From Metallibacterium scheffleri (GTDB lineage Bacteria > Pseudomonadota > Gammaproteobacteria > Xanthomonadales > Rhodanobacteraceae): a stretch of 64,000 nucleotides of DNA. The stretch is from NCBI RefSeq assembly GCF_002077135.1, contig NZ_LDOS01000002.1:1451865-1515864 (forward strand), written 5' to 3'. The translations under genes were made by a program, and so were the position numbers. Numbering within the stretch: the stretch's first letter is position 1; every line of letters starts with the position of its first letter. Below, piece by piece: positions 56,622 through 64,000 of the stretch. The notes below the pieces were generated by a model. It was not told the DNA's origin, did no database searches, and worked only from the letters and a program-made list of their open reading frames with translations.

Positions 56622-58442
56622 ATGTCCCACGATGATCCCCAATTGACAACTGCCGAGCCGGCCCTGGCCAACTTCTCGACGCTGGGCTTGCCCGAGCCAC
56701 TACTGCGCGCGCTGCAGACGGTCGGCTATGAAACGCCGTCGCCGATCCAGGCTGCCACGATTCCGCCACTGCTGGCCGGCAAGGATTTGCTCGGTCAGGC
56801 GCAGACCGGCACCGGCAAGACCGCCGCGTTCGCGCTGCCGATCCTGGCGCGCATCGACCTGAGTCGCGCCGCGCCGCAGGCGCTGGTGCTGGCGCCGACG
56901 CGCGAACTGGCCATCCAGGTCGCCGAGGCGTTCGCGCGCTACGCCGCGCAGATGCCGGGCTTCCACGTGCTGCCGATCTATGGCGGCCAGGGGTATGCCC
57001 CGCAGTTGCAGGCGCTCAAGCGCGGTGCGCACGTCATCGTCGGCACGCCAGGACGCGTGATCGACCATCTCGAACGCGGCACGCTGAAACTCGACGCGCT
57101 GGCGCATCTGGTACTCGATGAAGCCGATGAAATGCTGCGCATGGGTTTCATCGACGATGTCGAAACCATCCTCAAGAAGACCCCGCCGCAGCGCCAGGTG
57201 GCGCTGTTCTCGGCAACCATGCCGCAGGCGATCCGGCGCATCGCGCAGACCTATCTGCGTGAGCCGGTCGAGATCACCATCAAAGGCAAGACCACGACGG
57301 TCGCACAAGTTCAGCAACGCTACTGGCTGGTTAGCGGCATGCACAAGCTCGACGCGCTGACGCGCATCCTCGAAGTGGAAACCTTCGATGGCATGATCGT
57401 GTTCGCCCGTACCAAGCAGGCCACCGAGGAATTGGCAGAGAAGCTCTCCGCGCGCGGGTTCTCCGCCGCCGCGCTCAATGGCGATGTGCCCCAGGCATTG
57501 CGTGAACGCATCGTGCAACGCTTCAAGGATGCGCAGATCGACATCCTGGTGGCCACCGACGTGGCCGCGCGCGGTCTGGATGTGGAGCGCGTCAGCCACG
57601 TGCTCAATTACGACATCCCCACCGATACCGAGAGCTATGTGCATCGCATCGGTCGCACCGGCCGCGCCGGGCGCAGCGGCGACGCGATCCTGTTCGTGAC
57701 GCCGCGCGAACGTCACCTGCTGCGCGCCATCGAGCGCGCCACGCGGCAACCGATCACGCCGATGCAGTTGCCCGCCGCCGAGGCGGTCAACGATCGCCGC
57801 ATCGCGCGCTTCATGGAACGCATCACCGAGGCGCGCACGCGCGAGGGCAATGATGAATTCCAGCGCCTGCTGGAACGCTACGAACAGGAGCAGAACGTGC
57901 CCGCGATCGAGATCGCCGCCGCGCTCGCGCGCATGTTGCAGGGCGACAAGCCACTCCTGCTCAGCGATGCGCCCAGCGCACGCGCGCGCGAATTCGCGCC
58001 CGATGCCCACATTGCGCGCAATGACCGCGGGGAACGCAACGAACGCACTGCGCATGGCGGCGCCACGCGTGGCCCGCGGGCGAGCGGTGGTGGCGCCGCG
58101 GGATCACTGGTCACGTATCGCGTCGAAGTGGGCCGCCGGCACGGCGTCAAGGTCGGCAATCTGGTGGGTGCCATCGCCAACGAGGGCGGTCTGGACAACA
58201 GCCAGATCGGCGCCATCGCGCTGCAGGGCGACCACAGCTTTGTCGATCTGCCCGCTGACTTGCCCGCGACCACACTGCACGCACTGGCCAAGGCGCGTGT
58301 CGGCGGCGAGCGCCTGCAGTTGCGCCGCGCCGACGACAACGAGGCCGCGCACAGCGCACGCCCGCGCAAACCATTCGGCGCACGCACCGATGCCGCGCCA
58401 CGCAAGAGCGGCTTTGGTTCACCGCGCAAGCCGCGCGCATGA
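56622..58442 (+). CDS. deaD: DEAD-box ATP-dependent RNA helicase (DeaD/CsdA)
   Basis: A 606-residue helicase with the complete motif set: Q-motif FSTLGLPEPLLRAL, AQTGTGKTAAFALP, PTRELAIQ, TPGRVIDH, VLDEADEML, SATMP, VATDVAARGLD and HRIGRTGRAGRSG. The C-terminal region has the DbpA/CsdA RNA-binding fold (VTYRVEVGRRHGVKVGNLVG, IALQGDHSFVDLPADLP) and an Arg/Lys-rich tail. CsdA acts in cold-shock ribosome assembly and mRNA turnover. The nearly 300-bp upstream region includes a hairpin at 56580-56602 in the likely leader. Confidence 0.95.
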   Translation: MSHDDPQLTTAEPALANFSTLGLPEPLLRALQTVGYETPSPIQAATIPPLLAGKDLLGQAQTGTGKTAAFALPILARIDLSRAAPQALVLAPTRELAIQVAEAFARYAAQMPGFHVLPIYGGQGYAPQLQALKRGAHVIVGTPGRVIDHLERGTLKLDALAHLVLDEADEMLRMGFIDDVETILKKTPPQRQVALFSATMPQAIRRIAQTYLREPVEITIKGKTTTVAQVQQRYWLVSGMHKLDALTRILEVETFDGMIVFARTKQATEELAEKLSARGFSAAALNGDVPQALRERIVQRFKDAQIDILVATDVAARGLDVERVSHVLNYDIPTDTESYVHRIGRTGRAGRSGDAILFVTPRERHLLRAIERATRQPITPMQLPAAEAVNDRRIARFMERITEARTREGNDEFQRLLERYEQEQNVPAIEIAAALARMLQGDKPLLLSDAPSARAREFAPDAHIARNDRGERNERTAHGGATRGPRASGGGAAGSLVTYRVEVGRRHGVKVGNLVGAIANEGGLDNSQIGAIALQGDHSFVDLPADLPATTLHALAKARVGGERLQLRRADDNEAAHSARPRKPFGARTDAAPRKSGFGSPRKPRA

Positions 58443-58452
58443 GCCATCGCGC

Positions 58453-59886
58453 TCAACGCGCCGCCTGCGCGCGCAGCTGCTGATAGGCCGCCAGCGCCTG
58501 CGCGCGCGAGGCAGCCAGATCCAGCAGCGGCGGCGGATAACCCGTGCGCTGCAAGAGTGCGGCATCGCGCCAGGGTTGAAACAGCAGCGGTGCCGGCACG
58601 GCGGCCAGTTCGGGCAGCCAGCGGCGAATGTAGTCTCCTGCGGCATCGAATTTCGCGCTCTGCGCGACCGGGCTGAAGATGCGGAAGTACGGCGCGGCGT
58701 CGGCGCCAGTGCCGGCGCTCCACTGCCAGCCCTGGGTATTGTTGGCCAGATCGGCATCGACCAGGGTGTCCCAGAACCAGCGCGCGCCGTGCAGCCAGTG
58801 CAGCCGCAGGTTCTTGGTCAGCAGGCTGGCCACGATCATGCGCACGCGGTTGTGCATCCAGCCGGTGTGCCATAGCTCGCGCATGCCGGCATCGACGATG
58901 GGGATGCCGCTGCGACCCTGCTGCCAGCGCGCCAGTGCCTCGGCATGGACGCCGTCATCCGCCCACGCAAACACATCGAACCGCGGGTTGAAGTTGCGCG
59001 TCGGGGTGTGCGGAAAGTGGTACAGCAGGTGATGCGAAAACTCGCGCCAGCCCAGTTCGCGTACGTAGGGCGCGATGCTGCTGGCGGCGCCCACGCGATC
59101 GTTGCCGGCGTGCTCGCGCAGTGCCGCCAGGATCTGGCGCGGGCCAATCTCGCCGAAATGCAGATGCGCTGACAAGCGCGACGTGCCGGTGACGGCGGGG
59201 TAGTCGCGCTGCGCTTTATAGCCGTGCACGGCCTGCTCGATGAACGCATGCAACAGCGCCTGCGCGCCGCTCTCGCCAGGTTGCCAGTGCGCGGCCAGCC
59301 CACGATCCCAACGTAGCCGCGGCAGCAGATCCAGCGCAGCCAGCGGCGTGCATGTCGGCATGGGCGGCATGTCGATGCGCTGCGCCGCCGGCGTGCACGC
59401 CACCGCGTCCATGCTCGTCAGTGCACTACGCCAGAACGGCGTGAACACGCGGTAGGGACTGCCCTCGCCCGTGGCCAGTTGCCATGGCTCGAACAGCAGC
59501 GCCGCGTTGCAGCTGTGCGCCGTGATGCCCCGCGCACGCAGGCTTTGCTTGATATCACGATCGCGCGCCAGCGCGGCAGGTTCATACAGGCGATTCCAGT
59601 ACACCGCCGCGGCGCCACAGGACTCGATCAGGCGCTGCAGCGTCTGCAGACTGGGGCCGCGCACGATATGCAGTCGCGCGCCGCACGCACGCAGGGACTC
59701 ATCGAGCGCAGACAAGCTGTGGTGCAGCCACCAGCGACTGGCCGCACCGGGTTGCCAGGGCGCTTCTTCCTCGGGCGCATGGATATAGACCGGCAGCACC
59801 CGTGCATGCGCCGCCAGAGCCGCATGCAGCGCGGGATTGTCGGCGAGGCGCAAATCACGTCGCAGCCAGACGATGGCCGTGCTCAT
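58453..59886 (-). CDS. phrB: Deoxyribodipyrimidine photolyase
   Basis: A 477-residue class I photolyase. The N-terminal antenna domain begins TAIVWLRRDLRLADNPALHA. The FAD domain includes GTSRLSAHLHFGEIGPRQIL, RELGWREFSHHLLYHFP, DAGMRELWHTGWMHNRVRMI and WFWDTLVDADLANNTQGWQW. It repairs cyclobutane pyrimidine dimers with blue light. It converges on deaD with 10 bp between stops. The start at 59886 is favoured over 59904. Confidence 0.95.
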   Translation of the reverse strand: MSTAIVWLRRDLRLADNPALHAALAAHARVLPVYIHAPEEEAPWQPGAASRWWLHHSLSALDESLRACGARLHIVRGPSLQTLQRLIESCGAAAVYWNRLYEPAALARDRDIKQSLRARGITAHSCNAALLFEPWQLATGEGSPYRVFTPFWRSALTSMDAVACTPAAQRIDMPPMPTCTPLAALDLLPRLRWDRGLAAHWQPGESGAQALLHAFIEQAVHGYKAQRDYPAVTGTSRLSAHLHFGEIGPRQILAALREHAGNDRVGAASSIAPYVRELGWREFSHHLLYHFPHTPTRNFNPRFDVFAWADDGVHAEALARWQQGRSGIPIVDAGMRELWHTGWMHNRVRMIVASLLTKNLRLHWLHGARWFWDTLVDADLANNTQGWQWSAGTGADAAPYFRIFSPVAQSAKFDAAGDYIRRWLPELAAVPAPLLFQPWRDAALLQRTGYPPPLLDLAASRAQALAAYQQLRAQAAR

Positions 59887-60017
59887 GCGCGCACGCAGGG
59901 GCACGTCGCGCTGGCTCCCTGGATCGATGCGGTCGTTTCCATTGCGCTGTCCTCGCGGCTATTGCCGGCAGGTTGCCGGCAACAGCGTACAAGCGGCGTG
60001 AACCGGTGCGCGCCGGC

Positions 60018-62669
60018 TCAGTTCAATCCGATGCGACGGATCAGCAGCATTTTCACGCCCTGCGCCAGCAGCATGTAAACCACCAGGATGGCGATCAGAT
60101 ACAGCCAATAAAGATGGGGCAGCGCCGCGAATCCGAACAATCCAGCCAGCGGCGAAACCGGCAAGAGAATGCCGAGCAGGCAAAAACCCAGCGTGCTGAC
60201 CAGCAACGGCAGGCTGGGATTGGACTGCAGGAACGGCACGCGCGCGGTGCGGATCACGTACACGATCAGTGTCTGCGACAGCAGCGACTCGACGAACCAT
60301 CCGGTCTGAAACAGCACCGGGTGATGCGAGAGTCCGAGCAGGAACCACATCACGCCGAAGGTCACGTAGTCGAACAGGGAACTCACCGGCCCGAACACGA
60401 ACATGTAGCGCGCGATGTTGCCCATCTCCCAGCGCCGCGGCGTGGCGACGAAATCATCGTCCACGTTGTCGGTGGCGATGGTGGTCATCGACAAGTCGTA
60501 CATCAGATTGTTGATCAGCAACTGGATCGGCGCCATCGGCAGGAACGGCAGCAGCGCGCTGGCGCCGATCACGCTGAACACATTGCCGAAGTTGGAACTG
60601 GCCGTCATCTTGATGTACTTGAGGATGTTGCCGAACACGCGGCGGCCCTCCTGCACGCCCTCCTCGAGCACGGCCAGGCTTTTCTCCAGCAGGATGATGT
60701 CGGCCGATTCCTTGGCGATGTCCACGGCGCTGTCCACCGAGATGCCGACATCGGCGGCACGCAGCGCCGGGCCGTCATTGATGCCGTCGCCGAGGAAGCC
60801 CACCACGTGGCCCTGCGCGCGCAACGCCTCGATCACGCGCACCTTCTGCTGGGGATTGAGCCGCGCGAACAATTGCGTTTCGGGCAGCGCGGCCACGAGC
60901 TGCGCGTCGTCCAGGGCATCCAGCTCGGGGCCGGTGAGCACGTGCTCGAGGTCGATGCCTACATGCCGGCAGACATGGCGTGCGACCACGTCGTTGTCGC
61001 CGGTGAGGATCTTCACCACGATGCCGTGGCGGGTCAGCGCGGCGATGGCTTCGGCGGCGCTCTCCTTGGGTGGATCCAGAAATGCCATGAAGCCGAACAG
61101 GGTCAGCTCGCGCTCGTCCTCGCGCGCGTATTGCATGCGCGGCGGCGCCATCTCGCGCATGCCCACGGCAATCACGCGGAAGCCGTCGGCGTTGAGATCG
61201 TGCGCCACCTGGCGCACCTCGGCCTGGCGGTCGGCGTCGAATGCGACGGGACCTTGCGCGGTCTGCACCTGCGTGCAGATGGCCAAGGTCTCGGCGACCG
61301 CGCCCTTGCTGATCAGCATGTGGCGGCCCGCCGTGTCGCGCACCACCACCGACATGCGCCGGCGCTCGAAATCGAACGGCATCTCATCGACCAGGGCGAA
61401 CTCGGCGGCAAGACGCTGCGTCTGCTCAGGATCCACCGCGGTCAGCACGGCCTTGTCCAGCAGGTTGCGCAGGCCGGTCTGGTAATGGCTGTTGAGGAAG
61501 GCCAGTTCCAGCACGCGCGCATCGTCACCGCCCGCGGCATCGACATGCCGCTCCAGGATGACCTTGTCCTGGGTCAGCGTGCCGGTCTTGTCGGTGCACA
61601 GCACGTCGATGGCGCCGAAATTCTGGATCGCCGGCAGACGCTTGACGATGACGTCCTTGCGCGCCATCGCCAGCGCGCCCTTGGCCAGATTGAAGGTGAC
61701 GATGGCCGGCAGCATCTCCGGCGTCAACCCGACCGCGACCGCGATCGAGAACATCAGAGCCTCCAGCCAGTCGTCCTTGAGCACGCCGTTGATCAGGAAC
61801 ACCAGCGGCACCATCACCGCGATGAAGCGCAGCATCAGGCCGACGAAACGGCGCAGGCCGCGATCGAAGCTGGTGGACGGCGCGCGTGGCGTGGCCAGCG
61901 CGCTGGCCAGGGCACCAAACGTGGTGTCGCGTCCGGTCGCCGCCACCAGACCCAACGCACTCCCGCTGATCACGTTCGAACCCATGAAGCACAGGTTGTG
62001 TGCCTCCAGCGGCGCGCTGCAGCGCGTGTCGGGGGCGGCGAATTTCTCCACCGGCATCGATTCGCCGGTGAGGCTGGACTGATTGACGAACAAGTCCTTG
62101 GCCGCGAGCAGGCGCAAGTCCGCGGGGATCATGTCACCCGCGGTCAGGTGCACGACATCGCCCGGCACCAGATCCTCGATCGGCAGCTCGCCGCGACCAT
62201 TGGGCAGATCCGGACGGCGTACCAGCGCGGTATTGCTGACCATGCTGCGCAGCGCCGCGACCGCGCGCGAGGATTTGCTTTCCTGCACATAGCCGACGAT
62301 CACCGCCACGCTGACCATCACCGTCATGATGCCGGCGCCCACCGGATCGGAGGTCAGGATCGATACCACCGCCAGCGCCAGCAGCAGCAGGTTGAGCGGA
62401 TTGACCACGCGCCGCGCGATCTCGACGAACCACGGCGCGCGGGATTCGCTACCGACCACGTTGCGGCCGAAAGTCTGCAGACGCGCCTCGACCTGCCCGG
62501 CGTCCAGGCCTGCGATGCTGCTGTCGCCCGCGGCCAGCGCTGCATCGACGTCCAACCGCGCCAGGCCCAGCAGGCGCCGCGCCTGCGCCTGACTTTGCGC
62601 GGAGGTGGACTTGCTGCGCGCGCCGGCACGCTCGGGAGTCAGGCCGATCAGGGACCACCGTGCCGCCAT
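60018..62669 (-). CDS. mgtA: Magnesium-translocating P-type ATPase (MgtA type)
   Basis: An 883-residue P3B-type ATPase. Visible motifs: the actuator TGES in NQSSLTGESMPVEKFA, the phosphorylation site VLCTDKTGTLTQDKV, the hinge FLGDGINDGPALRAADVGIS, and the M4 stretch VGLTPEMLPAIVTFNLAKGA. The C-terminal helices end MLLAQGVKMLLIRRIGLN. It imports Mg2+ driven by ATP. The ATG at 62669 is chosen; the next upstream is 62702. The leader holds a CGGAGTC/GACTCCG hairpin. Confidence 0.93.
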   Translation of the reverse strand: MAARWSLIGLTPERAGARSKSTSAQSQAQARRLLGLARLDVDAALAAGDSSIAGLDAGQVEARLQTFGRNVVGSESRAPWFVEIARRVVNPLNLLLLALAVVSILTSDPVGAGIMTVMVSVAVIVGYVQESKSSRAVAALRSMVSNTALVRRPDLPNGRGELPIEDLVPGDVVHLTAGDMIPADLRLLAAKDLFVNQSSLTGESMPVEKFAAPDTRCSAPLEAHNLCFMGSNVISGSALGLVAATGRDTTFGALASALATPRAPSTSFDRGLRRFVGLMLRFIAVMVPLVFLINGVLKDDWLEALMFSIAVAVGLTPEMLPAIVTFNLAKGALAMARKDVIVKRLPAIQNFGAIDVLCTDKTGTLTQDKVILERHVDAAGGDDARVLELAFLNSHYQTGLRNLLDKAVLTAVDPEQTQRLAAEFALVDEMPFDFERRRMSVVVRDTAGRHMLISKGAVAETLAICTQVQTAQGPVAFDADRQAEVRQVAHDLNADGFRVIAVGMREMAPPRMQYAREDERELTLFGFMAFLDPPKESAAEAIAALTRHGIVVKILTGDNDVVARHVCRHVGIDLEHVLTGPELDALDDAQLVAALPETQLFARLNPQQKVRVIEALRAQGHVVGFLGDGINDGPALRAADVGISVDSAVDIAKESADIILLEKSLAVLEEGVQEGRRVFGNILKYIKMTASSNFGNVFSVIGASALLPFLPMAPIQLLINNLMYDLSMTTIATDNVDDDFVATPRRWEMGNIARYMFVFGPVSSLFDYVTFGVMWFLLGLSHHPVLFQTGWFVESLLSQTLIVYVIRTARVPFLQSNPSLPLLVSTLGFCLLGILLPVSPLAGLFGFAALPHLYWLYLIAILVVYMLLAQGVKMLLIRRIGLN

Positions 62670-62866
62670 GCCGCCTCCGCAACAATCAACGTCCGGCTGC
62701 AAGACAGCCGCACCACGGAGTCATCAGGAGTCAGACTCCGCCAAGACCAACCCCACGCGGGAAGGCTGGCGGATGCCGGCTCAAGCGCGCGGGAGCAACA
62801 ACAGGAGATTCAAGCAACTGCCCGGTTCCACGCGAATGCGCGCTCTGCCACCATGCCGCGTGGAGT

Positions 62867-63871
62867 CTAGCGAGGCTGGCTGACGCGAGGCAACGACAGA
62901 ACGGTGACAGCCGCGAGCCGCTGCAGCAGCGCGATGACGAAACCGGGCGGCAACTGCGCGCGCACCGGCAGCGCCCACCAGTGCCGGCGCGCGAAAGCAA
63001 CGCACTTGACCGCGTCCTTCTCGGTCATCAGCAGCGGCAAGGCGCCGTCATCAAAAGCAAAATCCGCCGCTACGTAAGCGTGATGATCGGCGAAGGCATG
63101 CTCGTGCACGCGGTAGCCCAGTGCACGCAGGGTGGCAAAGAACCGCGCCGGATCACCGATGCCGGCAATGGCGTGGACCTCGGCGCCCGGCGGCGGCGCA
63201 GCCGCGCCGGCCGCTAGCGCATACGGCGTCCCGGCTTGCAACGACATCGGCACTTCGCCCGGCTGCGCTGCGCCGCCGTTGCACACCACGAAATCCACGC
63301 CGGCCAGGCGCGTCGCCGGTTCGCGCAGCGGGCCCGCGGGCAGCAGCCGCCCATTGCCGAAACGGCGCACGCCGTCGATCACGCACACCTCGATGTCGCG
63401 CCCCAGCGCGCGGTGCTGCAGTCCATCGTCACTGAGGATCACGTCCACGCCCCGCGCCAGCAGCAGTCGCGCCGCGTCCGCGCGCCGCGCACCCACCGCC
63501 ACCGGCACCTGGCCGCGCCGCTGCAGCAGCAGCGGCTCGTCACCCACACGCGCTGCCGTATCGGCGGCGGCAAGCAGGTGCGGCGTGCGCTGCATGCCGC
63601 CATAGCCGCGGCTGACCACACCCGGATGCCAGCCGGCCGCGTGCAAGGACTCGATCAGCGCCAGCGTCAGCGGGGTCTTGCCGCTGCCGCCGACGCCGAG
63701 ATTGCCGATCACGATCACCGGTACCGGCAGGCGCTGTATCCGGCGCAAACCCAGCGCGTAACGCGCATGATCGATCAGCCGCAACAGCCGATACAGCGGC
63801 ACCAGCGACCGCGCCCAGCGCGGCACCGGCTGCGCGCCATACCAGAATGCCGGGGCTTGCCCGCGCGGCAT
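62867..63871 (-). CDS. lpxK: Tetraacyldisaccharide 4'-kinase
   Basis: A 334-residue kinase that phosphorylates the lipid A disaccharide at the 4' position. The Walker A motif is VIGNLGVGGSGKTPLTLALI; other family stretches are GVVSRGYGG, VGDEPLLLQRR, VILSDDGLQHRALGRDIEVC and LLMTEKDAVKCVAF. It follows msbA on the same strand with only 3 bp between stop and start, the usual lipid A export and synthesis pair. Confidence 0.96.
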   Translation of the reverse strand: MPRGQAPAFWYGAQPVPRWARSLVPLYRLLRLIDHARYALGLRRIQRLPVPVIVIGNLGVGGSGKTPLTLALIESLHAAGWHPGVVSRGYGGMQRTPHLLAAADTAARVGDEPLLLQRRGQVPVAVGARRADAARLLLARGVDVILSDDGLQHRALGRDIEVCVIDGVRRFGNGRLLPAGPLREPATRLAGVDFVVCNGGAAQPGEVPMSLQAGTPYALAAGAAAPPPGAEVHAIAGIGDPARFFATLRALGYRVHEHAFADHHAYVAADFAFDDGALPLLMTEKDAVKCVAFARRHWWALPVRAQLPPGFVIALLQRLAAVTVLSLPRVSQPR

Positions 63872-63874
63872 GGC

Positions 63875-64000
63875 TCAGTCGCCGCGCGGCGCACTGAATT
63901 GCATGCGATGCAAGTGCGCGTAGGCGCCGTCGGGACGCGCCAGCAGTTCGTCGTGGCTGCCCTGCTCCAGCACGCACCCCTGATCGAGCACGATGATGCG
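63875..64000 (-). CDS. msbA: Lipid A export ABC transporter MsbA, C-terminal end (runs off right edge)
   Basis: The 41 residues before the stop read [20 protein letters not shown] and then [15 protein letters not shown], the standard C-terminus of an ABC ATPase after the H-loop. Immediate position before lpxK identifies it as msbA. The rest lies beyond the window. Confidence 0.85.
   Translation of the reverse strand, partial: RIIVLDQGCVLEQGSHDELLARPDGAYAHLHRMQFSAPRGD

Noticed and set aside
62700-62760. A third fluoride riboswitch before mgtA, suggested by CTGATGACTCC
   Set aside because: Only the 3' segment matches. The 5' GGCGATGG-type stem and the hairpin are missing.
59802-62870. A 1022-codon plus-strand frame
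   Set aside because: Antisense to photolyase and MgtA, both with complete catalytic motifs.

Overview
The window is GC-rich gammaproteobacterial chromosome, most like the order Lysobacterales/Xanthomonadales and probably Rhodanobacteraceae. That placement is inferred from base composition, the protein families and the Xanthomonadaceae-style palindromic intergenic repeats; no rRNA gene is present to confirm it. Genes are dense, many overlap by ATGA/GTGA, and most belong to small operons.

0-5.8 kb is a rearranged exopolysaccharide and toxin-antitoxin region. It holds the N-terminal half of an undecaprenyl-phosphate sugar transferase running off the left edge, a PAP2 phosphatase, an orphan vapB, a dinJ-yafQ pair, a truncated PHP-type phosphatase (CpsB/YwqE-like), a C-terminal sugar-transferase fragment fused in frame to a second copy of the PAP2 N-terminus, an intact vapBC pair and galE. 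A direct repeat of about 640 bp, nearly identical, underlies this mosaic. 5.8-15.6 kb carries cdd, a partial type II secretion operon (gspG-H-I-J-K-L-M without C, D, E, F or N), a polytopic membrane protein, a rhomboid protease, an S46 dipeptidyl-peptidase and a small exported protein. 15.7-17.6 kb is a group IIC-like intron inserted beside a hairpin repeat.

17.7-29.1 kb has rsmC-rsuA-GNAT, a RIO kinase, a TonB-dependent receptor, a roughly 700-bp nested inverted-repeat element with hexanucleotide tandem repeats, an amidase, small unknown genes, a SAM methyltransferase and tRNA-Val(CAC).

29.5-38.7 kb is the most interesting part. Two operons converge and each appears to be headed by its own fluoride riboswitch. 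On the + strand, riboswitch and terminator precede crcB, a DUF190 gene and a histidine-phosphatase gene. On the - strand, a TTGACA-N17-TGTAAT promoter and a second crcB-motif RNA precede six genes for a hydrogenase-4/complex I-like membrane complex. Its large subunit lacks the cysteines that bind the [NiFe] centre, so it looks like an Ehr-type (energy-converting hydrogenase-related) complex rather than a hydrogenase. The inferred theme is a fluoride-response island joining fluoride export with an ion-translocating redox complex.

38.7-64 kb is mainly housekeeping: cfa, an RND efflux pair, a YeiH-type exporter, an acyl-CoA dehydrogenase, an esterase, a SahR-like regulator overlapping metH, a FemAB/GNAT-like protein, an OmpA-like lipoprotein, xseA, deaD, a photolyase, an MgtA-type ATPase, lpxK and the C-terminus of msbA at the right edge.
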